A stretch of 64,000 nt of DNA from Candidatus Hydrogenedens sp. Lineage in GTDB: Bacteria; Hydrogenedentota; Hydrogenedentia; Hydrogenedentales; JAEUWI01. This document shows, one piece after another, positions 48,148 through 57,159 of this stretch. Location of the stretch: positions 223,033-287,032 of the forward strand of contig WGMK01000005.1 of assembly GCA_016125095.1 (NCBI GenBank), written 5' to 3'. Position numbers and translations under genes: made by a program. Every line of letters starts with the position of its first letter. The first letter of the stretch is position 1. The notes under the pieces were generated by a model, which did not search any database, was not told the DNA's origin, and was given only the letters and a program-made list of their open reading frames with translations.

Positions 48148-50049
48148 ATGAGTCTCGTCCGTCTCGAAAAAGTCTCCAAGGCCTTCACGGGCCAGCCTGT
48201 GCTGGAAAACGTCGACCTGCGTATCGAGCAGGGCGAGCGCATCGGCATGGTCGGCCGCAATGGCACCGGCAAGTCCACCATTTTCCGCATTATCACCGGA
48301 GAAATGGAGCCTGACCACGGGCTGGTGGAGCGGATGAAAAAGGTCCGCATCGCTTCGCTGGCGCAGATACCCCGCCTCGATCCGGAGACCACGATCTTCG
48401 AGGTAGTGCTGCACTCCTTCGACGAGATCCTCCAGATGGAGGCACAGCTCGCCGAACTCGAGCAGAAGATGACCGACGGCGACATGGACGTGCTGACCGA
48501 GTACGGTCACCTGCAGGAAGAGTTCATGGTGCGCGGCGGCTACGATTTCCGCACGCGCATCAAGCAGGTGCTGCACGGCCTCGGCTTCCGTGCCGACGAC
48601 TTCGACTTGCCCTTCAAGGCGCTTTCGGGCGGGCAGCGCACGCGGCTCATGCTGGCGCTCGTGCTACTGCGCGATGCCGACCTGCTGCTGCTGGACGAGC
48701 CGGAAAACCACCTCGACCTCGAGGCCCGCGAGTGGCTGGAGAGCTACCTGCAGGAATGCCGCGCGAGCGTGTTCGTCATCTCCCACGACCGCCGCACACT
48801 TAACGCCGTATCGACCCGCATTCTCGAACTCGAGCGCGGCGAGATCCGCAGCTTCACCGGCAACTATGATCGCTACGTGAAAGACAAGGCCCTGCTGCGC
48901 GAGCAGCAGATGAAGGCCTTCGAGAACCAGCAGGAGTACCTCCGCAAGGAGCAGGTCTACATAGACCGATTCCGCTACAAGGCGACCAAGGCGCGCGCGG
49001 TGCAGAGCCGCATCAAGCGCATCGAGAAGATCGATCTGCTCGAGGCGCCTGAGACCGAGCGGGCCGCGGTGAGCTTCGGCCTCGGCGAGGTGGAGCGCAG
49101 CGGCCAGGTGGTGCTCGACGCCGACAAGCTCAGCATGGGCTACGGCGCCCTCAAGCTCTACAGCAAAGTCAGCTTCCAGGTCACGCGCGGCGAACGCCTC
49201 GGCATCATCGGCCCGAACGGCGCGGGCAAAAGCACGCTGCTCAAGCAGATCGCCGCGCGCCACGACGGCACCGGCGGCGAGGTGAAGCTGGGCAACAAGG
49301 TCAAGCTGGGCTACTACGACCAGAACCACGAAGACCTGAACCCCGACGGCGACATCCTCAGCGAGGTCCACGCGGCGCGCCCGCTGTGGCGTCCCGAGCA
49401 GGTGCGCTCGTTCCTGGGCCGCTTCCTCTTTACCGGCGACGACGTGTTCAAGAAGGTCAGCACCCTGAGCGGCGGCGAGCTGAGCCGCGTGGCCATGGCC
49501 CGCCTCATCCTCAGCGAGACCAACCTGCTGCTGCTCGACGAGCCCACGAACCACCTCGACATCGTCTCGCGCGAGGCGCTCGAGCAGGCGCTCTCGGAAT
49601 TTCCCGGCACCCTCATCATGGTCAGCCACGACCGACAGTTGCTGGACAACCTGGTCGACAAGCTTATCATTCTCGAGGACGGCAAGGCGCAGATGTTCCG
49701 CGGCAACTACTCCGAGTACCGCGAGCGCAAGCGTATCCTCGAAGGCGAAGCCGAAGACGAGAAGCGCAGCGAGGACGTGCTGAAGATCCGCAGGAAAATC
49801 GAGCCGAACAAGCCGGCAGCGAAGGACAGCGGCAATACCACCAAGGCCGCGCGCCAGCTGCAGAAGCAGCAAGAAGAAATGGAGGCCCGCATCGAGCGGC
49901 TCGAGGGCATGGTCGCCGAGTACGACCAGAAGTTCCTCGAGGCGGACCCCACCGACTTCACCAAGCTGAATAAAATGACGGCAGAATACGAGGCTATCAA
50001 AGCCGAACTACACGAGACCTACGAGGCATGGGAATCCCTCGCTACCTGA
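48148..50049 (+). CDS. ABC-F family ATP-binding protein
   Basis: Two ABC domains: GRNGTGKST...LSGGQRTRLMLALVLLRDADLLLLDEPENHLD and GPNGAGKST...LSGGELSRVAMARLILSETNLLLLDEPTNHLD; C-terminal coiled coil. Confidence 0.94.
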   Translation: MSLVRLEKVSKAFTGQPVLENVDLRIEQGERIGMVGRNGTGKSTIFRIITGEMEPDHGLVERMKKVRIASLAQIPRLDPETTIFEVVLHSFDEILQMEAQLAELEQKMTDGDMDVLTEYGHLQEEFMVRGGYDFRTRIKQVLHGLGFRADDFDLPFKALSGGQRTRLMLALVLLRDADLLLLDEPENHLDLEAREWLESYLQECRASVFVISHDRRTLNAVSTRILELERGEIRSFTGNYDRYVKDKALLREQQMKAFENQQEYLRKEQVYIDRFRYKATKARAVQSRIKRIEKIDLLEAPETERAAVSFGLGEVERSGQVVLDADKLSMGYGALKLYSKVSFQVTRGERLGIIGPNGAGKSTLLKQIAARHDGTGGEVKLGNKVKLGYYDQNHEDLNPDGDILSEVHAARPLWRPEQVRSFLGRFLFTGDDVFKKVSTLSGGELSRVAMARLILSETNLLLLDEPTNHLDIVSREALEQALSEFPGTLIMVSHDRQLLDNLVDKLIILEDGKAQMFRGNYSEYRERKRILEGEAEDEKRSEDVLKIRRKIEPNKPAAKDSGNTTKAARQLQKQQEEMEARIERLEGMVAEYDQKFLEADPTDFTKLNKMTAEYEAIKAELHETYEAWESLAT

Positions 50050-50226
50050 GCGGGATTCGGCGCTTTACGCCGCGTGTTCACGGGGCGTTAGCTGGAACGG
50101 GCCGGGCGTTTTGGTGTATAAATCCCGCAAGGGCACTCGGGCGCGCAACATGCGGCCCCGCTTGAAGTTGGAGCAGGAAGCGCCGACCTACCGTCCCGCC
50201 TGATGTCCGCCCTGGAGGTGTTTACC

Positions 50227-51858
50227 GTGTCTACTCTCGATCTGTCGCCGCTCGGCATCACGTCGCACAAGGCGCTCTACCACAATCTGTCCTACAATTC
50301 ACTGTACCAGCACGAAACCGACCCCGCGCTTGAAGGGCTCGCCCGCTGCCAGGAAACCGAATTCGGCGCGCTGAATGTCGACACCGGCCGGTTCACCGGC
50401 CGCTCGCCGAAGGATAAGTACTTCGTGGTCCATCCTGATTCCGAGCAGGAAATCTGGTGGCACGATCCGGTGCGGCAAGTATCCGACAACCGGCCGATTT
50501 CGCAGGAGACCTGGGACGCGCTGTTTGCGATCGCCAGCAATCACCTGAACGGCAAGAAGCTCTACGTGCAGGACGGCTTCGCCGGCGCAAACCCCGACAC
50601 CCGTCTCAGCGTACGCACGGTCACCGAGGTGGCCTGGCAGGCGCACTTCTGCAAGAACATGTTCATCCGCCCCAGCGAGGAAGAACTGGCCGGCTTCACG
50701 CCGGACTGGACCATCCTGAACGCCTGCGGCGCGGTGTGCGAAAACTTCAAGGAACTCGGCCTGCGCTCCGAGGTCTTCGTGGCGTTCAATCTCGAAAAGC
50801 GGATGACCCTCATCGGCGGCACCTGGTACGGTGGCGAGATGAAGAAGGGCATCTTCAGCATCATGAATTACTTCCTGCCGCTACGCGGGATTGGCGCGTT
50901 CCATTGCTCGGCCAACATGGGCAAGGAGGGCGACACGGCCCTCTTCTTCGGCCTCTCCGGCACGGGCAAGACAACCCTCTCGACCGACCCCCACCGCGGG
51001 CTCATCGGCGATGACGAGCACGGCTGGGACGATGCCGGCATCTTCAATTTCGAGGGCGGCTGCTACGCCAAGTGCCTGAACCTGGCCGAGGAAAGCGAGC
51101 CCGAGATCTTCCACGCCATCAAGCGCGACGCGCTGCTCGAGAACCTGGTGGTGGACGAGCACGGCAAGGTGGACTTCAACAGCGACGCGAAGACCCAGAA
51201 CACGCGCGTCTCGTATCCCCTCTATCACATCGAGAACATCGTAAAGCCGATCTCGGTGGGCGGCCACCCGAAGAACATTATCTTCCTCACGGCAGATGCC
51301 TTCGGCGTCCTCCCCCCCGTTTCCATCCTCACGGCCGACCAGGCGAAGTATCAGTATCTCAGCGGCTACACCGCCAAGATCGCCGGGACGGAGCTGGGCG
51401 TCGATGAGCCCTCCGCCACCTTCTCGGCCTGCTACGGCGCGGCATTCCTGAGCGTTCACCCGACGCGCTACGCGGACATCCTCGGCAAGAAGATGGAAGA
51501 GCACGGCTCGCGCGCCTACCTCGTCAATACCGGCTGGGTCGGCGGCGCCTACGGCGTCGGGCGCCGCATGTCCATCAAGGGCACGCGCGCTATCATCGAC
51601 GCGATCCTCGACGGCTCCATCCTCGAGCAGGAATTCGAGACCTTGCCCGTCTTCGAACTCCAGATTCCGAAATCGCTGCCGGGCGTCGACTCCGGCGTGC
51701 TGAACCCGCGCGAAGCTTGGGACGATGCAGAAGCCTACGATCAGGCCAAGCACAAACTCGCCGCCATGTTTGTTAAGAATTTTAAGAAATTCACGGACAC
51801 CGAAGAAGGCATGCGCCTGGAACAGCACGGGCCGCGAATCGAAGCCTCGGTCGGCTAG
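50227..51858 (+). CDS. pckA: Phosphoenolpyruvate carboxykinase (ATP)
   Basis: [46 protein letters not shown] at 50227 preceded by GGAGG; ORF open from 50203. Confidence 0.95.
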   Translation: MSTLDLSPLGITSHKALYHNLSYNSLYQHETDPALEGLARCQETEFGALNVDTGRFTGRSPKDKYFVVHPDSEQEIWWHDPVRQVSDNRPISQETWDALFAIASNHLNGKKLYVQDGFAGANPDTRLSVRTVTEVAWQAHFCKNMFIRPSEEELAGFTPDWTILNACGAVCENFKELGLRSEVFVAFNLEKRMTLIGGTWYGGEMKKGIFSIMNYFLPLRGIGAFHCSANMGKEGDTALFFGLSGTGKTTLSTDPHRGLIGDDEHGWDDAGIFNFEGGCYAKCLNLAEESEPEIFHAIKRDALLENLVVDEHGKVDFNSDAKTQNTRVSYPLYHIENIVKPISVGGHPKNIIFLTADAFGVLPPVSILTADQAKYQYLSGYTAKIAGTELGVDEPSATFSACYGAAFLSVHPTRYADILGKKMEEHGSRAYLVNTGWVGGAYGVGRRMSIKGTRAIIDAILDGSILEQEFETLPVFELQIPKSLPGVDSGVLNPREAWDDAEAYDQAKHKLAAMFVKNFKKFTDTEEGMRLEQHGPRIEASVG

Positions 51859-51897
51859 CCGAAACCTGTAACGTTTCGGCGTTTCAGTAATAAATAG

Positions 51898-51926
51898 TTG
51901 ACAAATCGCCTGCCATTTGGTATCAC
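51898..51926 (+). promoter_or_regulatory. Sigma70-type promoter of the small-peptide unit
   Basis: TTGACA (51898-51903) - 17 nt - TATCAC (51921-51926). Confidence 0.65.
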
Positions 51927-51972
51927 AGGCGTGCAACATGGGTGGCCTAGGCCGAAGGAGATCGGGAGAGAC

Positions 51973-52101
51973 ATGAAGCACACGAAGCCGATTACGCGGA
52001 AACCGACGGTTGCCCAGGTCAGCAACTTTCAAGTTCTGAAGGAATTCTTGATCAACCTGACAGATCAGATCATCGAATTCATCTTCATTCTCACCGACTA
52101 A
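51973..52101 (+). CDS. Small peptide 1 (42 aa), unknown, ITRKP motif
   Basis: MKHTKPITRKPTVAQVSNFQVLKEFLINLTDQIIEFIFILTD; purine-rich SD upstream (GAAGGAGATCGGGAGAGAC-ATG). Confidence 0.65.
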   Translation: MKHTKPITRKPTVAQVSNFQVLKEFLINLTDQIIEFIFILTD

Positions 52102-52113
52102 GGAGCACGACCG

Positions 52114-52320
52114 ATGCAGTCCTCGAACCACCTGCGTCTGATTACGCGTAAGCCCGAAAAGGCGCAGAGCAACCTGCAGATTAAGCTGGAAGGCACGACG
52201 GCTATCATCGATCGTCTGCTTCTGGTCGACCGGCAGGCCCCCTGGAAGGCGACCGGCCCCACGGACGGTACCGACACGGGTACGGGCACCGGCACCGGCA
52301 CGGGCGGCCTGGAAATCTAA
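52114..52320 (+). CDS. Small peptide 2 (68 aa), unknown, paralogous N-terminus with Thr/Gly-rich tail
   Basis: MQSSNHLRLITRKPEKAQSNLQIKLEGTTAIIDRLLLVDRQAPWKATGPTDGTDTGTGTGTGTGGLEI; AAGGAG SD 10 nt upstream. Confidence 0.65.
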   Translation: MQSSNHLRLITRKPEKAQSNLQIKLEGTTAIIDRLLLVDRQAPWKATGPTDGTDTGTGTGTGTGGLEI

Positions 52321-52340
52321 TCCCGCCAGAGTTAAGCATA

Positions 52341-52382
52341 AGCGCGGCCTGCCTACGAGGCAGGCCGCGCTTTCCTTTTTTC
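52341..52382 (+). terminator. Strong Rho-independent terminator of the small-peptide unit
   Basis: AGCGCGGCCTGCCT-acg-AGGCAGGCCGCGCT 14-bp perfect stem followed by TTTCCTTTTTT. Confidence 0.92.
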
Positions 52383-52464
52383 CGCAGACCCCGTGATCTG
52401 CGCCGCGGATGCTTGCTATACTGTGAACAGCGAACTGAATCGGACCAACGCTGCGGAGGCTCCG

Positions 52465-53292
52465 ATGCTCCTGCGTCCCCCCATCGCGGCCGGACGGTTT
52501 TACCCGGATACCCCGGCCGAGCTTTCCGCCGAGATCGCACGGTATCTCGGCGACGCCCTCGTTGTGCCTGCGCCGGATGAAACGGCCGGGATCGTCGTGC
52601 CCCACGCGGGCTATCCGTTTTCGGGGCCGGTGGCGGCCTACGGCTTCAAGCGCGTGCAGGGCAAGCGTCCCGGCCGCGTGGTCTTGCTGGGACGATCTCA
52701 CCATTACGGCTTTCATGGCGCGAGCATCATAACTTCCGGCGCCCTGCAAACCCCGCTGGGCCATCTCCCCGTGGACGAGGACTTCGCACGCAAGCTGGCC
52801 CGCGAGGTCGAGACGGAATCCGCCAAGGCCCACGGCCCCGAGCACGCGCTGGAAGTCGAGCTTCCGTTCCTGCAGGTGCTCTTTGGCGAGGTGCCCGTGG
52901 TGCCCATCCTGTTCGGCTGCGAGCCAGGCGCGTGGCATGTAGCGTTCGGCCGCAGTCTCGCCGCGCGCCTCGAACCGCAGGACCTGGTACTCGTTTCCAC
53001 GGACCTCTCCCACTACCTCTCGAACGACCAGGCGCACGACGCCGACGAGCGATCGCTCGGTGCACTGCTCTCCGGAGACATCGATTCCTACGAACACGGC
53101 GTTGAGTCCGATGCCGTGAAGATGTGCGGCGCCACGGCGGTGGTAGCGGGCATGGCCTGCGCCACTGCGCGCGGTGCGACGCAGTGGCACCTGCTCGACT
53201 ACCGTACCAGCGGCGACGTGACCGGCATGATCGAGCGCGTCGTTGGCTATGCCGCGCTGAGTATGGAGTATCCGGGGGACACGACTCCGTGA
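52465..53292 (+). CDS. Memo-like protein (AmmeMemoRadiSam system protein B)
   Basis: MLLRPPIAAGRFYP, GIVVPHAGYPFSGPVAAYGF, VVLLGRSHHYG, HALEVELPFLQVLFG, LVSTDLSHYL. Confidence 0.9.
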   Translation: MLLRPPIAAGRFYPDTPAELSAEIARYLGDALVVPAPDETAGIVVPHAGYPFSGPVAAYGFKRVQGKRPGRVVLLGRSHHYGFHGASIITSGALQTPLGHLPVDEDFARKLAREVETESAKAHGPEHALEVELPFLQVLFGEVPVVPILFGCEPGAWHVAFGRSLAARLEPQDLVLVSTDLSHYLSNDQAHDADERSLGALLSGDIDSYEHGVESDAVKMCGATAVVAGMACATARGATQWHLLDYRTSGDVTGMIERVVGYAALSMEYPGDTTP

Positions 53293-54395
53293 GCCGTATC
53301 CGGGTACAAGACGTCTGCGCGGCCATGGAGCGATGGGCTCCGTCCGCCTATGCCTACGGCTGGGACAGCGTGGGGCTGCACGTGGGCGATCCCGATGCGC
53401 CCGTAACACGGGTACTAACCTGCCTCACCCCGGGCGAGGAAGCACTCAAGGCCGCCCGCAAGGCGAAGGCGGAACTGGTGGTCGCGCATCATCCGCTTAT
53501 CTTCAAGCCGCTGAAACACCTTCGATTCAACAGCCCGCAGGCCCGGCTCTGCCTCGATTTCGCGGCAGCGGGCGTAGGCTGCTTCTGCGCCCATACGAAT
53601 CTCGATATCGTGCCGGCCGGTGTGAGCCACGTACTCGCGGAGAAGCTGGGCGTCTCCGAATGCCGCCCCCTGTTTCCGGCGGATCACGTGCCGCTACTCA
53701 AGCTGGTGGTCTTCGTGCCGGAATCGCACCTGAACGTACTGCGCGATGCGGTATCCCAGGCGGGCGCGGGCATCATCGGCGATTACACCCACTGCACCTA
53801 CAGCAGTCCGGGGCGCGGCACCTTTCTGCCGGGCGACGGGGCGACGCCTTTTCTCGGCAAGGTCGGCGAGGTGAACGTGGAGCGCGAGCGCCGTTTCGAG
53901 ACGCTGGTGCCCGAGGCCCTGCTGCGCCCGGTGCTCAAGGCCATGCGTAGCGTGCATCCCTACGAAGAACCCGCCTACGACCTGGTGATGTTGAAGAATT
54001 CCGACGCCCGGCTCGGCCTCGGCGTGCGCGGCGAACTGGAGGACCCCCTCTCGCCCAAGGACTTCGCGGCGCGGATTCGCGAGGCCCTGGGCGCCGACAG
54101 CCTGCGGTGGGTGGCGGGACGAAAAAAAACCATCCAGCGCGTGGCGGTGCTCGGCGGCTCGGGCGGCGGCGATATCGCGCGTATGCCCCACGATGTCGAC
54201 GCGTACGTGACCGGCGACGTAAAATACCACGACGCCGACCTGGCCCGCGCCCGAGGGCTGCATGTCTTCGACGCCGGGCACGTGCCGACGGAGTTGCCTA
54301 TCGTCCCAGGGATCGCCGAATATCTCAAATCTCAACTGAAAGGACTCAAGACCACGCCCTGGCTCGAGTCCGATCCTTTTCAGCTTCAGCCGTAG
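53289..54395 (+). CDS. Nif3-like dinuclear metal center protein (YqfO-type, with insertion domain)
   Basis: AYGWDSVGLHVGDPDAPVTRVLTCLTP, LVVAHHPLIFKPLK, VGCFCAHTNLDIVPAGVSHVLAEKLG, DVDAYVTGDVKYHDA; GTGA overlap with Memo stop. Confidence 0.93.
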   Translation: MSRIRVQDVCAAMERWAPSAYAYGWDSVGLHVGDPDAPVTRVLTCLTPGEEALKAARKAKAELVVAHHPLIFKPLKHLRFNSPQARLCLDFAAAGVGCFCAHTNLDIVPAGVSHVLAEKLGVSECRPLFPADHVPLLKLVVFVPESHLNVLRDAVSQAGAGIIGDYTHCTYSSPGRGTFLPGDGATPFLGKVGEVNVERERRFETLVPEALLRPVLKAMRSVHPYEEPAYDLVMLKNSDARLGLGVRGELEDPLSPKDFAARIREALGADSLRWVAGRKKTIQRVAVLGGSGGGDIARMPHDVDAYVTGDVKYHDADLARARGLHVFDAGHVPTELPIVPGIAEYLKSQLKGLKTTPWLESDPFQLQP

Positions 54396-54408
54396 AAAGT
54401 ACCCTTGC

Positions 54409-54999
54409 ATGTCGACTGGTCCCGAAACCCCGCTTACGCCCGGCAACTGGGCCGTGCTCGCCGCCCTCACGTTCGGCAGTACATTGCTCTTCATCTTCAT
54501 CGTGGTGTGGGGCATCGCGGCGGACCGGGAGCACTTCATCCGCTTCAAGGCGCCCGGCGTAATCGACCTGGACCTGCCGGCGGCGGGGCGGTATGTGCTG
54601 TATTGCGAATACACCCTGACGCCCGACAGCCAAGGCCACATGCGGCCGGGCATCATCGATCAGATCGTGCCGAATATGCAGGCCGTGCCGGATGGCGACC
54701 GCGTGGAGATGGAGCCTGCCGACAAGAACGGGCAGTACAAGCTGCAACGCACCATTGGCGAGCCTATCAACGAATTCGTGCTGCCGCGCGGCGGCACCTG
54801 GCGTCTGACGACGGAACTCGCTATCGATGCTGATGGGGAGACCGCCAACCTCGCCATTATTCCGAATCCGGCCGGGCGCGCCATGCGCGCGTTTTTTGCC
54901 GGTTTCGTGTTCCAGATGCTGGCGCTGCTGGGCATCACGGCACTGGCCTACGCGATGCGGTGGCGCAATATGCGCGCGCAGGGCGCACCGCAAGGATGA
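54409..54999 (+). CDS. Hypothetical membrane protein (two TM segments flanking an extracytoplasmic domain)
   Basis: MSTGPETPLTPGNWAVLAALTFGSTLLFIFIVVWGIAADRE...AMRAFFAGFVFQMLALLGITALAYAMRW. Confidence 0.6.
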   Translation: MSTGPETPLTPGNWAVLAALTFGSTLLFIFIVVWGIAADREHFIRFKAPGVIDLDLPAAGRYVLYCEYTLTPDSQGHMRPGIIDQIVPNMQAVPDGDRVEMEPADKNGQYKLQRTIGEPINEFVLPRGGTWRLTTELAIDADGETANLAIIPNPAGRAMRAFFAGFVFQMLALLGITALAYAMRWRNMRAQGAPQG

Positions 55000-56471
55000 A
55001 CGAGTCCCTCCGCATACTGTTTATCAGCGCCGAGCTGAGCCCACTGATGAGCACGGGCGGTTTGGCCGAAGTAGCCGCTGCCCTGCCCCGCGCGCTCAAG
55101 GCGCAAGGGCACGATGTGCGCGTTGCTATCCCCCAGTGGCCCTCGGTTTCGGCGGAAATCCGCGGCAGCAAGGTGGCCACCTGCATCGCGGAAATGGGCG
55201 ATCACACGCAATACGGCGCTCTGTGGGAAGGCCGGATTCCCGGCACCGACCTTCCGCTCTACACCGTGCAGCACGATGGTTTCTTCCAGCGGGCGACGCC
55301 CTACGGAAGCAAGGAGCACGAGTTCGGGGACAATGCCGAGCGCTTTTGCTTCTTTAATCTTGCCGTGCTCGACGGCTTGCCGCAGACCGGCTGGAAGCCG
55401 GACTTGGTGCATTGCCACGACTGGCACGGCGCGGCGGCCCCCATTTTCCTCAAGACCCGCTTTGCACAGCACCCGCACTGGCGCGGCGTGCCTTCCCTGT
55501 TCACCATCCACAACATCGCCTTTCAGGGACGCTACGGCCTCGACAAAGCGGGCAGCACGGGGTTGCCAGAGGAATTGCTGCACAACGGCACGGTGGAATA
55601 TCACGGCGACCTGAACCTGATGAAGGGCGCGCTGCTGTTGGCAGACCGGATTTCCACCGTGAGCCAGCGCTACGCCGAGGAAATCCAGACGCCGGAGTAT
55701 GGCGAGGGACTCGACGGCGCGCTGCGGAGCCGAGCGAAAGATCTCAGCGGTATCCTCAATGGCGTCGACTACGGCGTCTGGCATCCGGCCAACGACACCT
55801 TCATCCCCGAGCGCTACGACGCCTCGGACCTCCGCGGCAAGGCCGTGTGCAAGCGCGCGCTGCGCGACCACTGCGGCCTGCCCGACGCGCCCGTGCCGAT
55901 GTTCGGCATGGTAAGCCGGCTCTATTGGCAGAAAGGCGTCGACCTGCTTGCCGAGGCCGTGCACAAACTCGAAGACCTGCCGTTCCAACTGGCCATCCTC
56001 GGCGCGGGCGACGCTGACATGGAGGGACGCGTAAGCGATCTCGCCGAACGTTTCCCGAGCAAGGTCTCCGTATCGCTGAAGTATGACGCCGTGCTGGCCC
56101 ACCTGATCCAGGCGGGTGCCGATTTCTTCCTGATGCCCTCGCGCTACGAGCCCTGCGGCCTGAGCCAGATGTATAGTCTCGCCTACGGCGCGCTGCCGAT
56201 TGTGCGGCGCACCGGCGGGCTGGCCGACAGCATTCACGACCTCAATCCGGTGAATGAGAAATACGGCCGGGCGAACGGCATCTCCTTCGTGCCGAAAACG
56301 GTGCAGGCCGTGGAACGCGCGATGGTGCGCGCGACGAAACTCTATGCCGACGCGCCCGCGTTCTCGGCGCTGCAACAGCGCGGCATGGCGCAGGACTTCT
56401 CCTGGACGCGCAGCAGCGCGGCGTACGAACTACTTTACCGCGATGCCATCCGGCAAGCTGCAGCCGCCTGA
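54996..56471 (+). CDS. glgA: Glycogen (starch) synthase
   Basis: LRILFISAELSPLMSTGGLAEVAAALPRAL, LVHCHDWHGAAAPIFLKT, FTIHNIAFQGRYG, MPSRYEPCGLSQMYSLAYGALPIVRRTGGLADSI. Confidence 0.95.
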   Translation: MNESLRILFISAELSPLMSTGGLAEVAAALPRALKAQGHDVRVAIPQWPSVSAEIRGSKVATCIAEMGDHTQYGALWEGRIPGTDLPLYTVQHDGFFQRATPYGSKEHEFGDNAERFCFFNLAVLDGLPQTGWKPDLVHCHDWHGAAAPIFLKTRFAQHPHWRGVPSLFTIHNIAFQGRYGLDKAGSTGLPEELLHNGTVEYHGDLNLMKGALLLADRISTVSQRYAEEIQTPEYGEGLDGALRSRAKDLSGILNGVDYGVWHPANDTFIPERYDASDLRGKAVCKRALRDHCGLPDAPVPMFGMVSRLYWQKGVDLLAEAVHKLEDLPFQLAILGAGDADMEGRVSDLAERFPSKVSVSLKYDAVLAHLIQAGADFFLMPSRYEPCGLSQMYSLAYGALPIVRRTGGLADSIHDLNPVNEKYGRANGISFVPKTVQAVERAMVRATKLYADAPAFSALQQRGMAQDFSWTRSSAAYELLYRDAIRQAAAA

Positions 56472-56481
56472 GAAGTCCGCC

Positions 56482-56964
56482 ATGCAGCAACCGCACCTGC
56501 ATTCATTGACGACTTCGGAAGAATCCGAAACCGAGGCGCTCGGCGCCGCGCTGGCCGCGCTGCTGCCCCGCCCTGCCGTCATCGCGCTGCACGGCGATCT
56601 GGCCGCGGGCAAGACGGCCCTGGTGCGCGGGCTCGCGCGGGCGCTGGGATTCGAGGGCGCGGTGAATAGCCCCACCTTTACGCTCATCAACCAATACGGC
56701 GACGCCCCGCCGCTCTACCACCTCGACCTCTACCGGCTCGACTCGCTGGACGAACTGGCAGAGCTGGGCATCGAGGATCTTTTCGACCAGGGACTCTGCG
56801 CCATCGAATGGGCCGAGCGCGCCGGACGGCTCCTGCCCGAGCAGCGCATCGAAATCCGACTCGAACACGCCGGCGCCGACCTGCGCAGCATCGAGATCGA
56901 AAACCGCGGCCTGCTGGCCGACGGCTGGCAGGATGCGCTTTCTTTTGACAGGATAACTGGATGA
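56482..56964 (+). CDS. tsaE: tRNA threonylcarbamoyladenosine biosynthesis ATPase TsaE
   Basis: ALHGDLAAGKTALVRGLARALGFEGAVNSPTFTLINQY, YHLDLYRLDSLDELAELGIEDLFDQGLCAIEWAERAG. Confidence 0.94.
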   Translation: MQQPHLHSLTTSEESETEALGAALAALLPRPAVIALHGDLAAGKTALVRGLARALGFEGAVNSPTFTLINQYGDAPPLYHLDLYRLDSLDELAELGIEDLFDQGLCAIEWAERAGRLLPEQRIEIRLEHAGADLRSIEIENRGLLADGWQDALSFDRITG

Positions 56965-57150
56965 CTGGATTGAAGAGGGACGAAGACAAGAGTTTGGACA
57001 GGATTTACAAGATTAACATGATTGGAAGACGGGAAGGATTGACGGTCTTGATGCCTGCCTATTGATTTTTCCCAATCCTGTAAATCCTGTTAATCCTGTC
57101 AAAAAGTCTTGATCCCTCTTCATTCCAGTCATCCAGTTATCCTGTCAAAA
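56943..57150. repeat. Large inverted repeat (~208 bp) between convergent genes
   Basis: Left arm TTTTGACAGGATAACTGGATGACTGGATTGAAGAGGGA.. pairs with right arm ..TCCCTCTTCATTCCAGTCATCCAGTTATCCTGTCAAAA; inner segment carries ACAGGATTTACA / AATCCTGTAAATCCTGTTAATCCTGTC. Confidence 0.88.
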
Positions 57151-57159
57151 AAACTCCCC

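Noticed and set aside
52465-53292. Complete AmmeMemoRadiSam system
   Set aside because: Only the Memo component is seen; AMMECR1 and radical SAM genes are not in the window.
50881-53409. 842-aa minus-strand ORF spanning pckA, the peptide unit and Memo
   Set aside because: Antisense shadow ORF; Arg/Gly/Val-rich with no recognisable motifs and crosses several real genes.
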